A stretch of 64,000 nucleotides of DNA. It comes from Bradyrhizobium sp. CCGE-LA001 (GTDB lineage Bacteria > Pseudomonadota > Alphaproteobacteria > Rhizobiales > Xanthobacteraceae). Below are positions 52,309 through 60,457 of the stretch, one piece after another; position 1 is the stretch's first letter; each line of letters starts with the position of its first letter. The translations under genes and the position numbers were made by a program. Location: positions 2,845,501 to 2,909,500 of the forward strand of contig NZ_CP013949.1 of assembly GCF_000296215.2 (NCBI RefSeq), written 5' to 3'. The notes under the pieces are model-generated. The model worked only from the letters and a program-made list of their open reading frames with translations. It had not been told where the DNA came from and searched no databases.

Positions 52309-52806
52309 TCAGCCCTTCGTCATCGTGATGTTGACGCCGCGGATCTCGCCCTTGGAGGAGATCTGCACCGTCTGCTTGGTGCCGTTGGTGCGCAGCGACA
52401 GGTTGGCGGCAAAGCCGTTGGCCTCGACGAACACGTCGATCTGGCCGCCGCCGGCGGTGCCCTGCAAATTGCCGAAGATGTTGCGGTTGGTTTCGCTCCA
52501 ATTGCCGGAGATGCGTTCGCCCTGGCTGGTCACGTCGCTGGTGAGATTGAACTTGTAGCTGTCGGAGGCGCAATTCAGCGCCTGCTTGAGCGAGAGCCCG
52601 CTGCCGGCGACCTTGTAGTCCGCCTTGCAGCGGATGCGCTCGGTGGAGCCGTCGGACAGCGACACCGTGCCGGTGCCCGTCCATGCGCCGTCGAAACCGG
52701 CGAACGGCCCGGACGACTGAGCGTGGCTTGCAGAAACCGAAAAGAGCAGCGCAGCGCCGATGCCAGCCGCCTTGATTGCCAGTCCAGATCGCCCAAAGAA
52801 TGTCAT
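52309..52806 (-). CDS. Exported beta-rich protein of unknown function
   Basis: The 165-residue protein has a clear signal peptide (AAGIGAALLFSVSASHAQ) and a mature domain of alternating strands with FDGAWTGTGTVSLSDGSTER, two Cys residues for a likely disulphide (IRCKADYK, LNCASDSY) and GERISGNWSETNRNIFG. Similar proteins occur in most bradyrhizobia without an assigned role. The ATG at 52806 gives the signal at the N-terminus; a frame to 52899 adds a non-signal leader. It lies upstream of, and on the same strand as, the unknown gene at 51399. Confidence 0.75.
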   Translation of the reverse strand: MTFFGRSGLAIKAAGIGAALLFSVSASHAQSSGPFAGFDGAWTGTGTVSLSDGSTERIRCKADYKVAGSGLSLKQALNCASDSYKFNLTSDVTSQGERISGNWSETNRNIFGNLQGTAGGGQIDVFVEANGFAANLSLRTNGTKQTVQISSKGEIRGVNITMTKG

Positions 52807-53266
52807 CTCAAATATCCCGTTTTGGAACGACGTTCGCCCACGATTGAGAACGTCTCGCCACATCGAAAGTTTAGTGCTCCGAGCCTGTGTCAGGTTCAAA
52901 GCGTGACGGCCAGAGACGGCGGTTCATGGCGCCTCGCGCCATGCCCAGGCGCGGCGGTTTGTCGTGTTTCGGTGTGTTTCGGGCGGGAAGGGCGGGGCTT
53001 AGAGATGCAGCTCTGCAACAGCCATGCAGTAAAATGCGAGGCTCATGAATTATGACGTAGTATCAAACTCTTACATCTGCCAATGAAGGCGCAGGGAAGA
53101 CCTGATTCGGCGGGCGCGGCGCCAATTTGGCCGCATTTGCCAGTGCTTGTGCCTTCTCTGAGGCCGCACTTCCCGCGGCGACTTGCCATCAGAACAATCC
53201 GTTCCGGCCATCCGCCCTGTGCAGCCCGGGATCGGTGCGATTCTGCCGTCAGAATGAAGGAATACA
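52807..53266. other. Intergenic region, 460 bp, divergent promoters expected
   Basis: It lies between the minus-strand exported protein and the plus-strand Cys-rich protein. It contains short direct motifs such as GCGAGGC and GTTTCGGTGTGTTTCGGG, but no gene or operator I can name. Long minus-strand frames through it (53071-54240) are antisense to hpnC. Confidence 0.4.
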
Positions 53267-53500
53267 ATGCGTAAGCTTCTCGTCGCTCTCACCCTGCTGT
53301 CGGCCTCCCTTTCGACCGCAGCGTTCGCCCAGCAGGGGCGCGGCACGGACGCCGAGCAGAAGGCCTGCACCCGCGATGTGCAGAAGTTCTGCCGTCCCGT
53401 CATCGACCAGGGCGATTTCACCATCCTGGCCTGCCTCAAGGAGAACCGGGCCAAGATCTCCCAGGCCTGCGACCAGGTCCTGAAGAACCACAACCAGTAA
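53267..53500 (+). CDS. Small exported Cys-rich-repeat protein
   Basis: The 77-residue protein has a signal peptide (MRKLLVALTLLSASLSTAAF, cut after FAQ). The mature part of about 54 residues has four Cys in the pattern C-x7-C-x13-C-x11-C (ACTRDVQKFC, LACLKE, QACDQ), matching the cysteine-rich repeat seen in Golgi apparatus protein 1-like families. It is a periplasmic protein of unknown role. GAAGGAA lies upstream of the ATG, and a good terminator follows. Confidence 0.78.
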   Translation: MRKLLVALTLLSASLSTAAFAQQGRGTDAEQKACTRDVQKFCRPVIDQGDFTILACLKENRAKISQACDQVLKNHNQ

Positions 53501-53518
53501 GCTCGGCCGCTGGCCCAT

Positions 53519-53545
53519 GGAGGCGGCCCCCGGGGCCGCCTTTTC
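53519..53545 (+). terminator. Rho-independent terminator after the Cys-rich protein gene
   Basis: AGGCGGCCCC pairs with GGGGCCGCCT and is followed by TTTT. The stem is GC-only with a very short loop, 19 bases downstream of the stop at 53500. It insulates the hpn operon from upstream transcription. Confidence 0.75.
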
Positions 53546-53694
53546 AGGCGCAAATCCGCGAGGGGCAGCCATCGACAGACAGGATTGGTTTTGCGGCCGT
53601 ATTCCCCTATATGGGGGCCGCGGCGGCATCGTCGGCATGAGCCCGCGCGAGCAAAAAAGCCCTTCCTGTCCAAACGATTGTAAACCAGCCCTCG

Positions 53695-54579
53695 ATGACC
53701 TCTGCGAGCGAATTGCGATCCGGCAAGGGTGACCGCGACGAGAATTTTCCCGTCGCGTCCTGGATCATTCATCCGCGTCACCGTGCCTTGATCCTGGCCT
53801 ATTACAATTTCGTCCGCACCGCCGACGACATTGCCGACCATGCGGCGCTGCCGGCCGACCAGAAGCTTAGCTATCTCGATCTGCTCGAGGCGGAACTGCT
53901 CGGCAATGGCGACACCCAGGCCGAGGCCGTGATCCTGCGTCGTGCGCTGGCCGAACGCGGCATGGCGCCGCGTCATGCGCTCGACGTGCTCATTGCGTTC
54001 CGCATGGACGTGACCAAGCTCCGTTACGAGAATTGGGACGAGGTCATCCATTATTGCCGCTATTCGGCGATGCCGGTCGGCCGCTTCATGCTCGACGTCC
54101 ACGGCGAGAGCACCTCGACCTGGGCGGCATCGGATGCGCTCTGCGCGGCGCTCCAGATCAACAACCATCTGCAGGATTGCGGCAAGGATTTCCGCGAGCT
54201 CAACCGCGTCTATCTGCCGCGCGATGCATTGGCAGCACACGGCGCCTCAGTCGAAGAGCTCGGGCTGGCGCAGTCGCCGCCGGCGATGCTGGCCTGCCTT
54301 CAGGCCCTCGCCGTGCGCAACGAGGCGCTGCTGAACGAGAGTAAGTCGCTCAGCGCGGAGGTGAGGGATTTCCGCCTCGGCGTCGACATCTCGGTGATCC
54401 AGGCCTATGCCGACCGCATCGTGCGTCTGCTCAAGGTGCGGGATCCCCTGCGCGAACGCGTGCACCTGAACAAGTTCGAGCTTCTCACCTTCAGCCTCGC
54501 CGGCATGATCGGCGAAGTCGGCCGGCGCGCGTTCGGACGGAAGGCCATTTCCAGACCGGGGACTGCACATGACGCTTGA
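53695..54579 (+). CDS. hpnC: Hydroxysqualene synthase HpnC
   Basis: The 294-residue product is a trans-prenyltransferase-fold enzyme with the first Asp-rich motif TADDIADH at about residues 43-49 and the second, degenerate motif NHLQDCGKDFRELNRVYLP. In the hopanoid pathway HpnC turns presqualene diphosphate into hydroxysqualene. It opens the operon hpnC-hpnD-hpnE-shc-hpnG. The hpnD start lies 11 bp inside its 3' end. The ribosome binding site is weak. Confidence 0.95.
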   Translation: MTSASELRSGKGDRDENFPVASWIIHPRHRALILAYYNFVRTADDIADHAALPADQKLSYLDLLEAELLGNGDTQAEAVILRRALAERGMAPRHALDVLIAFRMDVTKLRYENWDEVIHYCRYSAMPVGRFMLDVHGESTSTWAASDALCAALQINNHLQDCGKDFRELNRVYLPRDALAAHGASVEELGLAQSPPAMLACLQALAVRNEALLNESKSLSAEVRDFRLGVDISVIQAYADRIVRLLKVRDPLRERVHLNKFELLTFSLAGMIGEVGRRAFGRKAISRPGTAHDA

Positions 54580-55408
54580 GGCGACCTCGCCCGGCGCCAA
54601 TTATGGCTCGACCGCATCCGGCAGTTCGTTCTACGCCGCGATGCGCATCCTGCCGCATGACCAGCGCGAAGCGATGTTCCAGATTTACAGCTTCTGCCGC
54701 CAGGTCGATGACATCGCCGATTCCCATGGCCCGCGCGAGGAGCGGCTCGCCGCGCTTCAGCAATGGCGCAACGACATCGACGCCCTCTATCAGGGCAATC
54801 CGCCGCCGCGGCTGAAGGACTATGTCGGCTCGGTGAAGGCCTTCGGCCTCAAGCGCGAGGATTTCCTGGCCATCGTCGATGGCATGGAGATGGACGTGCC
54901 GCAGGACATCCGTGCGCCCGACATGGCGACGCTCGATCTCTATTGCGATCGCGTGGCCAGCGCCGTGGGGCGTCTCTCGGTGCGCGTGTTCGGCATGCCG
55001 GAGGAGGATGGCATCCTGCTCGCCCATCATCTCGGCCGCGCGCTCCAGCTCACCAATATCCTGCGCGATATCGACGAGGACGCCGGCCTCGGTCGGCTCT
55101 ATCTGCCGCGCGAGGCGCTGATGCATGCCGGCATCACCTCCAACGATCCCGATCGCGTGATCACCGAGCGCGCCCTGCCGAAGGTCTGCCTGCCGCTGGC
55201 GCAGCGCGCAAAATCGCATTTCGAGAAGTCCGACGAGATCATGAACCGCAATAAGCGCCGCGCGGTGCGCGCGCCGCGGATCATGTCGAAATACTATCAT
55301 TCCATTCTGGACCTCCTGATAGCGCGCGGCTTCAACGCGCCGCGCGAGCCGGTGCGTGTGTCGAAGGTCACACGTATCCTGATCCTGCTCCGTTACGCTT
55401 TCATCTGA
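54569..55408 (+). CDS. hpnD: Presqualene diphosphate synthase HpnD
   Basis: The 279-residue product is the paralogue of HpnC with intact Asp-rich motifs, QVDDIADS (Asp47, Asp48, Asp51) and LRDIDEDAGLGRLYLP. It joins two farnesyl diphosphates head to head into presqualene diphosphate, the first committed step to squalene. It overlaps hpnC by 11 bp and its TGA shares one base with the hpnE ATG, so translation of the three is coupled. Confidence 0.96.
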   Translation: MTLEATSPGANYGSTASGSSFYAAMRILPHDQREAMFQIYSFCRQVDDIADSHGPREERLAALQQWRNDIDALYQGNPPPRLKDYVGSVKAFGLKREDFLAIVDGMEMDVPQDIRAPDMATLDLYCDRVASAVGRLSVRVFGMPEEDGILLAHHLGRALQLTNILRDIDEDAGLGRLYLPREALMHAGITSNDPDRVITERALPKVCLPLAQRAKSHFEKSDEIMNRNKRRAVRAPRIMSKYYHSILDLLIARGFNAPREPVRVSKVTRILILLRYAFI

Positions 55409-56664
55409 TGCAAAACACAGCTCACATCATCGGTGCGGGAATTTCCGGCCTCTCTGCCGCCGTGCGGCTCGCCAATGCAGGCTTCAAGGTCGCCGTGCAC
55501 GAGGCGACGCATCAGGCCGGCGGCCGCTGCCGGTCCTATTTCGATGGCGCCACCAACCTCACCATCGACAACGGCAATCATCTGCTGCTGTCGGGCAACA
55601 GCCATGCGCGCGCCTATGCGCGCGCGATCGGCACCGAGGCAGGCCTGGTCGGCCCCGAGAGCGCGCAGTTTCCCTTCGTCGACATCAAGACCGGACAGCG
55701 CTGGCAGATCGATCTCGGCGCTGGCCGGCTGCCGACCTGGGTGCTCGACGAGAGCCGCCGCGTCCCTGATACGGGTCTCACCGACTATCTGAAGCTAGCG
55801 CCGCTGATCTGGGCGTCGGAGGAGACGCCGGTCGGCAAGTCGATCCCGACCGAGGGCATGCTCTACCAGCGCCTGGTACAGCCGCTGCTGCTGGCGGCGC
55901 TCAACGTCGATCCGCCCGAGGGGTCGGCCGGGCTTGCCGGCGCGATCGTGCGCGAGACGCTGCTCGCGGGCGGGCAGGCCTGCCGGCCCCTGATCGCGCG
56001 CGACGGTCTCAGTGCCGTGCTGATCGAGCCCGCGGTGAAGTTCTTGCAGGAGAGGGGCCACAGCGTTCAGCTCGGCCATGAATTGCGGTCGTTTGCGACC
56101 GGAGACGGCAAGGCCAGCGCGCTGAATTTCGGCGGCGAGGACGTGATCGCGCTCGATGACGGCGATGTCGTCGTGATGGCGGTGCCGCCGCGCGCCGCCG
56201 CCACCCTGCTGCCGGGCCTGAAGACGCCGACCGAATTCCGCGCCATCGTCAACGCGCATTTCCGTTTTGAGCCGCCGCCGGGCTCCGCGCCGATCCTCGG
56301 CGTCATCGGGGGCGTGGTGGAGTGGCTGTTCGCATTCCCGAACCGGCTGTCCGTCACCATCAGCAATGGCGACCGTCTGGTCGACATGCCGCGCGAGGAA
56401 CTCGCGCAGGCGATCTGGAACGATGTCTGCAAGGCCGGCGGCGTTTCGGGTGAGCTGCCCCCGTGGCAGATCGTGCGCGAGCGCCGTGCCACATTTGCGG
56501 CGACGCCGGCGCAGAATGCCCTGCGTCCGGGGCCGGTCACTGCGCTGAAAAACCTGTTTCTTGCCGGCGATTGGACTGCTACGGGATTGCCAGCAACCAT
56601 CGAGGGATCGGTCCGATCGGGCGATCGTGCCGCCGATCTGGTTTTGGCCGCAAAGCGGCCCTGA
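55408..56664 (+). CDS. hpnE: Squalene-forming FAD oxidoreductase HpnE
   Basis: The 418-residue flavoprotein belongs to the amine-oxidase/phytoene-desaturase group. It has an N-terminal dinucleotide-binding fold (IIGAGISGLSAAVRLANAGF, then HEATHQAGGRCRS) and a C-terminal FAD signature LFLAGDWTATGLPATIEGSV. It reduces hydroxysqualene to squalene, the last step before cyclisation. The start overlaps the hpnD stop by one base. Confidence 0.95.
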   Translation: MQNTAHIIGAGISGLSAAVRLANAGFKVAVHEATHQAGGRCRSYFDGATNLTIDNGNHLLLSGNSHARAYARAIGTEAGLVGPESAQFPFVDIKTGQRWQIDLGAGRLPTWVLDESRRVPDTGLTDYLKLAPLIWASEETPVGKSIPTEGMLYQRLVQPLLLAALNVDPPEGSAGLAGAIVRETLLAGGQACRPLIARDGLSAVLIEPAVKFLQERGHSVQLGHELRSFATGDGKASALNFGGEDVIALDDGDVVVMAVPPRAAATLLPGLKTPTEFRAIVNAHFRFEPPPGSAPILGVIGGVVEWLFAFPNRLSVTISNGDRLVDMPREELAQAIWNDVCKAGGVSGELPPWQIVRERRATFAATPAQNALRPGPVTALKNLFLAGDWTATGLPATIEGSVRSGDRAADLVLAAKRP

Positions 56665-56714
56665 CGGGCGATGCCCCGGCCAATTTCAATGGACTATCGG
56701 AGCAATCGAGCGAC

Positions 56715-58712
56715 ATGGATTCCGTGAACGCGACCAGCCGCGAAGCCTTGAATTCGAAGATAGTGGATTCGAAGGTATTGGATTCGAAGGCACTGGAATC
56801 GAGCATTGCGTCGGCGACCGATGGCGTCCTCCGCTTCCAGCAACCCGACGGCCACTGGGTGTTCGAGCTCGAGGCCGATGCCACGATTCCCGCAGAATAC
56901 ATTCTGTTGCGCCACCACCTCGCCGAGCCGGTCGACGTCGTGCTCGAGGCCAGGATCGGCAATTATCTGCGCCGCATCCAGGGTGCCCATGGCGGCTGGC
57001 CGCTGGTGCATGACGGCGAGTTCGACATGAGCGCCAGCGTGAAGGCGTATTTTGCGCTGAAGATGATCGGCGATTCCATCGACGCACCGCACATGGTGCG
57101 CGCGCGCGAGGCGATCCGCTCGCGCGGCGGCGCGATCCACAGCAACGTCTTCACCCGCTTCACGCTGGCGATGTTCGGCGTCCTGACCTGGCGCGCGGTG
57201 CCGGTGCTGCCGGTCGAGATCGTGCTGCTGCCGTTCTGGTCGCCGTTCCACCTCAACAAGATTTCCTATTGGGCGCGCACCACCATGGTGCCGCTGATGG
57301 TGCTTGCGGCGCTCAAGCCGCGCGCGCGCAATCCGAAGGGCGTCGGCATCGACGAGCTGTTCCTGCAGGATCCGCGCTCGATCGGCATGACCGCGAAGGC
57401 GCCGCACCAGAGCATGGCCTGGTTCGTGCTGTTTCGCTCGCTCGATGCAGCCTTGCGCGTCATCGAGCCGATGTTTCCGAGGAGCCTGCGCAAGCGCGCC
57501 ATCGACGCGGCGCTCGCCTTCACCGAAGAGCGGCTCAACGGCGAGGACGGCATGGGCGCGATCTATCCGCCGATGGCCAACATCGTCATGATGTATGACG
57601 CGCTCGGCAAGGACGAGAACTATCCGCCGCGGGCCACCACGCGCCGCGGCATCGACAAGCTGCTCGTCATCAACGGCGAGGAGGCCTATTGCCAGCCTTG
57701 CGTCTCGCCGGTGTGGGACACGACGCTGACGGCCCATGCGCTGCTCGAAGCCGGCGGCGACAAAGCGGTGCCAGCGGCCAAGCAGGGCCTCGACTGGCTG
57801 ATCCCGAAGCAGGAGCTCGAGGTGAAGGGCGACTGGGCGGCGAAGCGGCCCGACGTGCGCCCCGGCGGCTGGGCCTTCCAGTACAACAACGCCCATTATC
57901 CCGATCTCGACGACACCGCCGTCGTGGTGATGTCGATGGATCGCATGCGCCGGGAGCACGGGGTTGCCGGCTACGACGCCGCGATCGCCCGCGGCCGGGA
58001 GTGGATCGAGGGCATGCAGAGCGACGACGGCGGCTGGGCCGCCTTCGACGTCAACAACCTCGAATATTACCTGAACAACATCCCGTTCTCGGACCACGGT
58101 GCGCTGCTCGATCCGCCGACCGAGGACGTCACTGCGCGGTGCATCTCGATGCTGGCCCAGCTCGGCGAGACCGAGAAGACCAGCAAGCACGTAGCCGACG
58201 GCGTCGCCTATCTCAGGAAGACCCAGCACCCCGAGGGCTCCTGGTACGGCCGCTGGGGCATGAACTTCATCTATGGAACCTGGTCGGTGCTTTGTGCCCT
58301 CAACATGGCCGGCGTCGACCACAAGGACCCCATGATTCGCAAAGCCGCGAACTGGCTCACCTCGATCCAGAACGAGGACGGTGGCTGGGGCGAGGACGCC
58401 GTCAGCTACCGCCTGGACTACAAGGGCTGGGAGGCCGCCCCCTCGACCGCCTCGCAAACGGCATGGGCCTTGCTTGCCCTGATGGCGGCAGGCGAGGTTG
58501 ATCACCCGGCCGTCGCCCGCGGGGTGGAGTACCTGATTGCAACACAAGACAAAAAAGGACTGTGGGACGAGCAGCGGTACACCGCCACAGGCTTCCCCCG
58601 CGTGTTCTATCTACGGTATCATGGTTACCCAAAGTTCTTCCCGCTGTGGGCATTGGCGCGGTATCGGAACTTGCGGAACACCAACAGCAGGGTGGTAGGG
58701 GTCGGAATGTGA
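56715..58712 (+). CDS. shc: Squalene-hopene cyclase
   Basis: The 665-residue cyclase folds squalene into hopene and hopanol at the membrane. It has the protonating DLDD motif at 397-400 within PDLDDTAVVV. Several QW repeats are present (DGGWAAFD, PEGSWYGRWGMNFIYGTW, EDGGWGEDAVSY, QTAWALLAL). Near the N-terminus three in-frame 15-bp tandem repeats encode DSKxLDSK-like residues. The ATG at 56715 lies 50 bp after hpnE; a frame running back into hpnE has no family support. hpnG overlaps its end by 4 bp. Confidence 0.97.
   Translation: MDSVNATSREALNSKIVDSKVLDSKALESSIASATDGVLRFQQPDGHWVFELEADATIPAEYILLRHHLAEPVDVVLEARIGNYLRRIQGAHGGWPLVHDGEFDMSASVKAYFALKMIGDSIDAPHMVRAREAIRSRGGAIHSNVFTRFTLAMFGVLTWRAVPVLPVEIVLLPFWSPFHLNKISYWARTTMVPLMVLAALKPRARNPKGVGIDELFLQDPRSIGMTAKAPHQSMAWFVLFRSLDAALRVIEPMFPRSLRKRAIDAALAFTEERLNGEDGMGAIYPPMANIVMMYDALGKDENYPPRATTRRGIDKLLVINGEEAYCQPCVSPVWDTTLTAHALLEAGGDKAVPAAKQGLDWLIPKQELEVKGDWAAKRPDVRPGGWAFQYNNAHYPDLDDTAVVVMSMDRMRREHGVAGYDAAIARGREWIEGMQSDDGGWAAFDVNNLEYYLNNIPFSDHGALLDPPTEDVTARCISMLAQLGETEKTSKHVADGVAYLRKTQHPEGSWYGRWGMNFIYGTWSVLCALNMAGVDHKDPMIRKAANWLTSIQNEDGGWGEDAVSYRLDYKGWEAAPSTASQTAWALLALMAAGEVDHPAVARGVEYLIATQDKKGLWDEQRYTATGFPRVFYLRYHGYPKFFPLWALARYRNLRNTNSRVVGVGM
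56753..56797 (+). repeat. Three 15-bp tandem repeats inside shc
   Basis: The units TTCGAAGATAGTGGA, TTCGAAGGTATTGGA and TTCGAAGGCACTGGA follow each other exactly in frame. They add the pattern Ser-Lys-x-x-Asp/Glu to the variable N-terminus of the cyclase (residues about 13-28), ahead of the first conserved block. Repeat-number variation here would be tolerated. Confidence 0.85.
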
Positions 58713-59458
58713 CTTTGGGGACGGGGGACTATTTTACCGTGGGTAATACCATCGACCCGCGGCCGATATTGATCGTGACCGGACTGGTTCAGGAGGCCCG
58801 TATTGCGGCCGGGCCTGGCATGGCGGTCATCTGTTCGTCGAGCAGCCCCACCCAGTTGCGGGCCCTGCTGACGGTGGTGGATCCCGAGACGATTCGCGGC
58901 GTGATCTCCTTCGGCGTAGCCGGCGGGTTGGACCCGAGCTTGCGTTCCGGCGATGTCGTGCTGGCGACCGAGGTGCTGTCCGGCGACACCCGTTGGGCCG
59001 CCGGGCTGTCGCTCGGCGACGACCTCATCGATCGCCTGACCTCGGGGCGCCGCCGCGTGGTGCGCGGCAGCCTCGCCGGTGCCGAGGAAGTGGTCACGAA
59101 GCGCTCCTGCAAGGCAGCGCTGCATTCGGAGACCGGCGCTGCGGCCGTCGACATGGAGAGCCACATTGCGGCTGCCTACGCCGCCGAGGCCGGGCTGCCG
59201 TTTGCCGCGGTCCGCGTCATCAGCGACCCCGCCCATCGCGCGCTGCCGGCGCTCGCCCGCGCCGCGATCAAGCCGAACGGCCAGATCGACCTTCCGGCCG
59301 TGCTGCGCGGCATCGTCCGCAACCCCACGACGCTGCATGCGCTGGTCTCGACCGGCATCGACTTCAACCGCGCGCTGCGGTCCTTGCGCGGCTGCCGTGA
59401 TTATCTGATCGGCACCGAGCTGATCGAGAGCGAAGAGCTGGTGTCGAAGGCGGCCTGA
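58709..59458 (+). CDS. hpnG: Adenosylhopane nucleosidase HpnG
   Basis: The 249-residue product resembles purine nucleoside phosphorylases of the MTAN type. It has ILIVTGLVQEARIA, ISFGVAGGLDPSLRSGDVVLA, AAAVDMESHIAAAYA with the catalytic Glu, and VRVISDPAHRALP. HpnG removes adenine from adenosylhopane to give ribosylhopane, the step to bacteriohopanetetrol. The GTG at 58709 overlaps the shc stop (ATGTGA), so translation is coupled. A terminator follows. Confidence 0.92.
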   Translation: MTLGTGDYFTVGNTIDPRPILIVTGLVQEARIAAGPGMAVICSSSSPTQLRALLTVVDPETIRGVISFGVAGGLDPSLRSGDVVLATEVLSGDTRWAAGLSLGDDLIDRLTSGRRRVVRGSLAGAEEVVTKRSCKAALHSETGAAAVDMESHIAAAYAAEAGLPFAAVRVISDPAHRALPALARAAIKPNGQIDLPAVLRGIVRNPTTLHALVSTGIDFNRALRSLRGCRDYLIGTELIESEELVSKAA

Positions 59459-59484
59459 GGCGGCGATTCTCGATCTGACAAACA

Positions 59485-59519
59485 AAAGGCCCGGCATGCG
59501 ACCGGGCCTTTAGCTTTTT
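59485..59519 (+). terminator. Terminator of the hpnC-G operon
   Basis: AAGGCCCGG (59486-59494) pairs with CCGGGCCTT (59502-59510) around GCATGCGA and is followed by TAGCTTTTT. It lies 27 bases past the hpnG stop. Confidence 0.85.
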
Positions 59520-59614
59520 GAGGCGCGAGATTGTCACAGGCGGCGCCATCGACGCGATGTGGTTTCCTCCATATGCGTTTATCTTACGTTTGTCTTACCT
59601 CGAAAGGTCGGGCC

Positions 59615-59888
59615 ATGGCCGACGGATAAGCTCACTACTGTCGTTTCCACCAAGGGGCAGGTCATCCTGCCCAGCGTCATTTGCAGGGCGCGGGACTGGA
59701 AGGCTGGGACGCGCCTTTACCGTCGAGGAGACTTCGGAGGGCGTCCTATTGAAGCCTGCGCCGGCCTTTGCGGCGACGCGACCGGAAGAGGTGTTCGCGT
59801 CTTGAATTATCCAGGCAAGCCGAAGACGCTCGAAGAGATGGACGCGAGCGTGCTTGCCGAAGCCAGGCGGCGGCATGATCGCGATTGA
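59615..59888 (+). pseudogene. Decayed VapB/AbrB-type antitoxin gene
   Basis: The three frames spliced together read MAD-KLTTVVSTKGQVILP, then DWKAGTRL, then TVEETSEGVLLKPAPAFA, then LNYPGKPKTLEEMDASVL-AEARRRHDRD. That is an AbrB-fold antitoxin of the VapB type. The frame is broken at about 59627 (four extra bases GGAT), at about 59718 after GTRL, and at about 59803 near VFAS, where a TGA arises. The ATG at 59615 has GAAAGG upstream. It cannot make the intact protein. Confidence 0.8.
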
Positions 59889-60180
59889 TACCAGTCTGAT
59901 CATCCGCTACCTGACCGGAGATCACGCGACCTAATCCGCGCGCGCCCGCGCCTTGATCGACGGCCAGAGGGTCTTTGCCGCCGTCACGGTGCTCCTCAAA
60001 GTCGAACGGGTGCTACGAAGCGCGTACGGTTATCAGGCCGCAGGCATCGTGCACGCGCTTCGTGTGTTCGCGGGGCTTCCGACCGTTATGGTCGAGGACG
60101 GAGCGATGGTTGCGGCGGCGCTCGACCTTGCCGAGAGGGGGAATGGATTTCGCCGATGCTCTGCATCTGACCATTCTGGA
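59875..60180 (+). pseudogene. Decayed VapC-type PIN-domain toxin gene
   Basis: The frame starts MIAIDTSLIIRYLTGDHAT, with the first PIN-domain Asp, and hits a TAA at 59932. After it the same frame continues ALIDGQRVFAAVTVLLKVER and LVFAGLP-like residues. A one-base shift near 60145 is then needed to read MDFADALHL, the third acidic motif. The 3' end runs into a REP-like repeat. The start overlaps the vapB relic's stop, as in working vapBC pairs. Confidence 0.8.
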
Positions 60181-60245
60181 TTGCTTCGTCGCAAGGGCTC
60201 CTCGCAATGACGACGCGGAGAGAGCCAGCAACACACTCATGCTTC

Positions 60246-60380
60246 GTGCCCCGGACGCAGCGCAGCGTCCCTTCGACGATGCGCTGCAGAGCCGGGGCCC
60301 ATGCATCGACACGGCGCGGGGCTGCTGGGTCCCGGCTCTGCGCAGCAGCGCAAAGAGCGCTGCAGCGCGTCCGGGACACG
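60246..60380. repeat. Dispersed intergenic repeat, copy 2 (first copy at 1253-1400)
   Basis: GTGCCCCGGACGCAGCGCAG at the left, GAGCCGGGGCCCATGCATCG in the middle and GCAGCGCGTCCGGGACACG at the right repeat the landmarks of 1253-1400 in the same order. It lies between the vapC relic and the hpnH terminator. Confidence 0.7.
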
Positions 60381-60402
60381 GGCTGCGCACACCGGCACAA
60401 AG

Positions 60403-60436
60403 AAAAGGCCCGGTCGCGATCGCGGCCGGGCCTTCG
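60403..60436 (-). terminator. Terminator of the ispH-hpnH operon
   Basis: On the minus strand AAGGCCCGGCCGCG pairs with CGCGACCGGGCCTT and is followed by TTCTTTG. It lies about 22 bases past the hpnH stop. The stem resembles the hpnG terminator, with the same GGCCCGG core. Confidence 0.8.
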
Positions 60437-60457
60437 TCGTGAGATTGATCCGTGCGC

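Noticed and set aside
59559..59888. Intact 109-codon gene between hpnG and hpnH
   Set aside because: It joins the first and last parts of an AbrB-type antitoxin through an out-of-frame middle section; the true middle (TVEETSEGVLLKPAP) is in another frame, so it is a broken gene.
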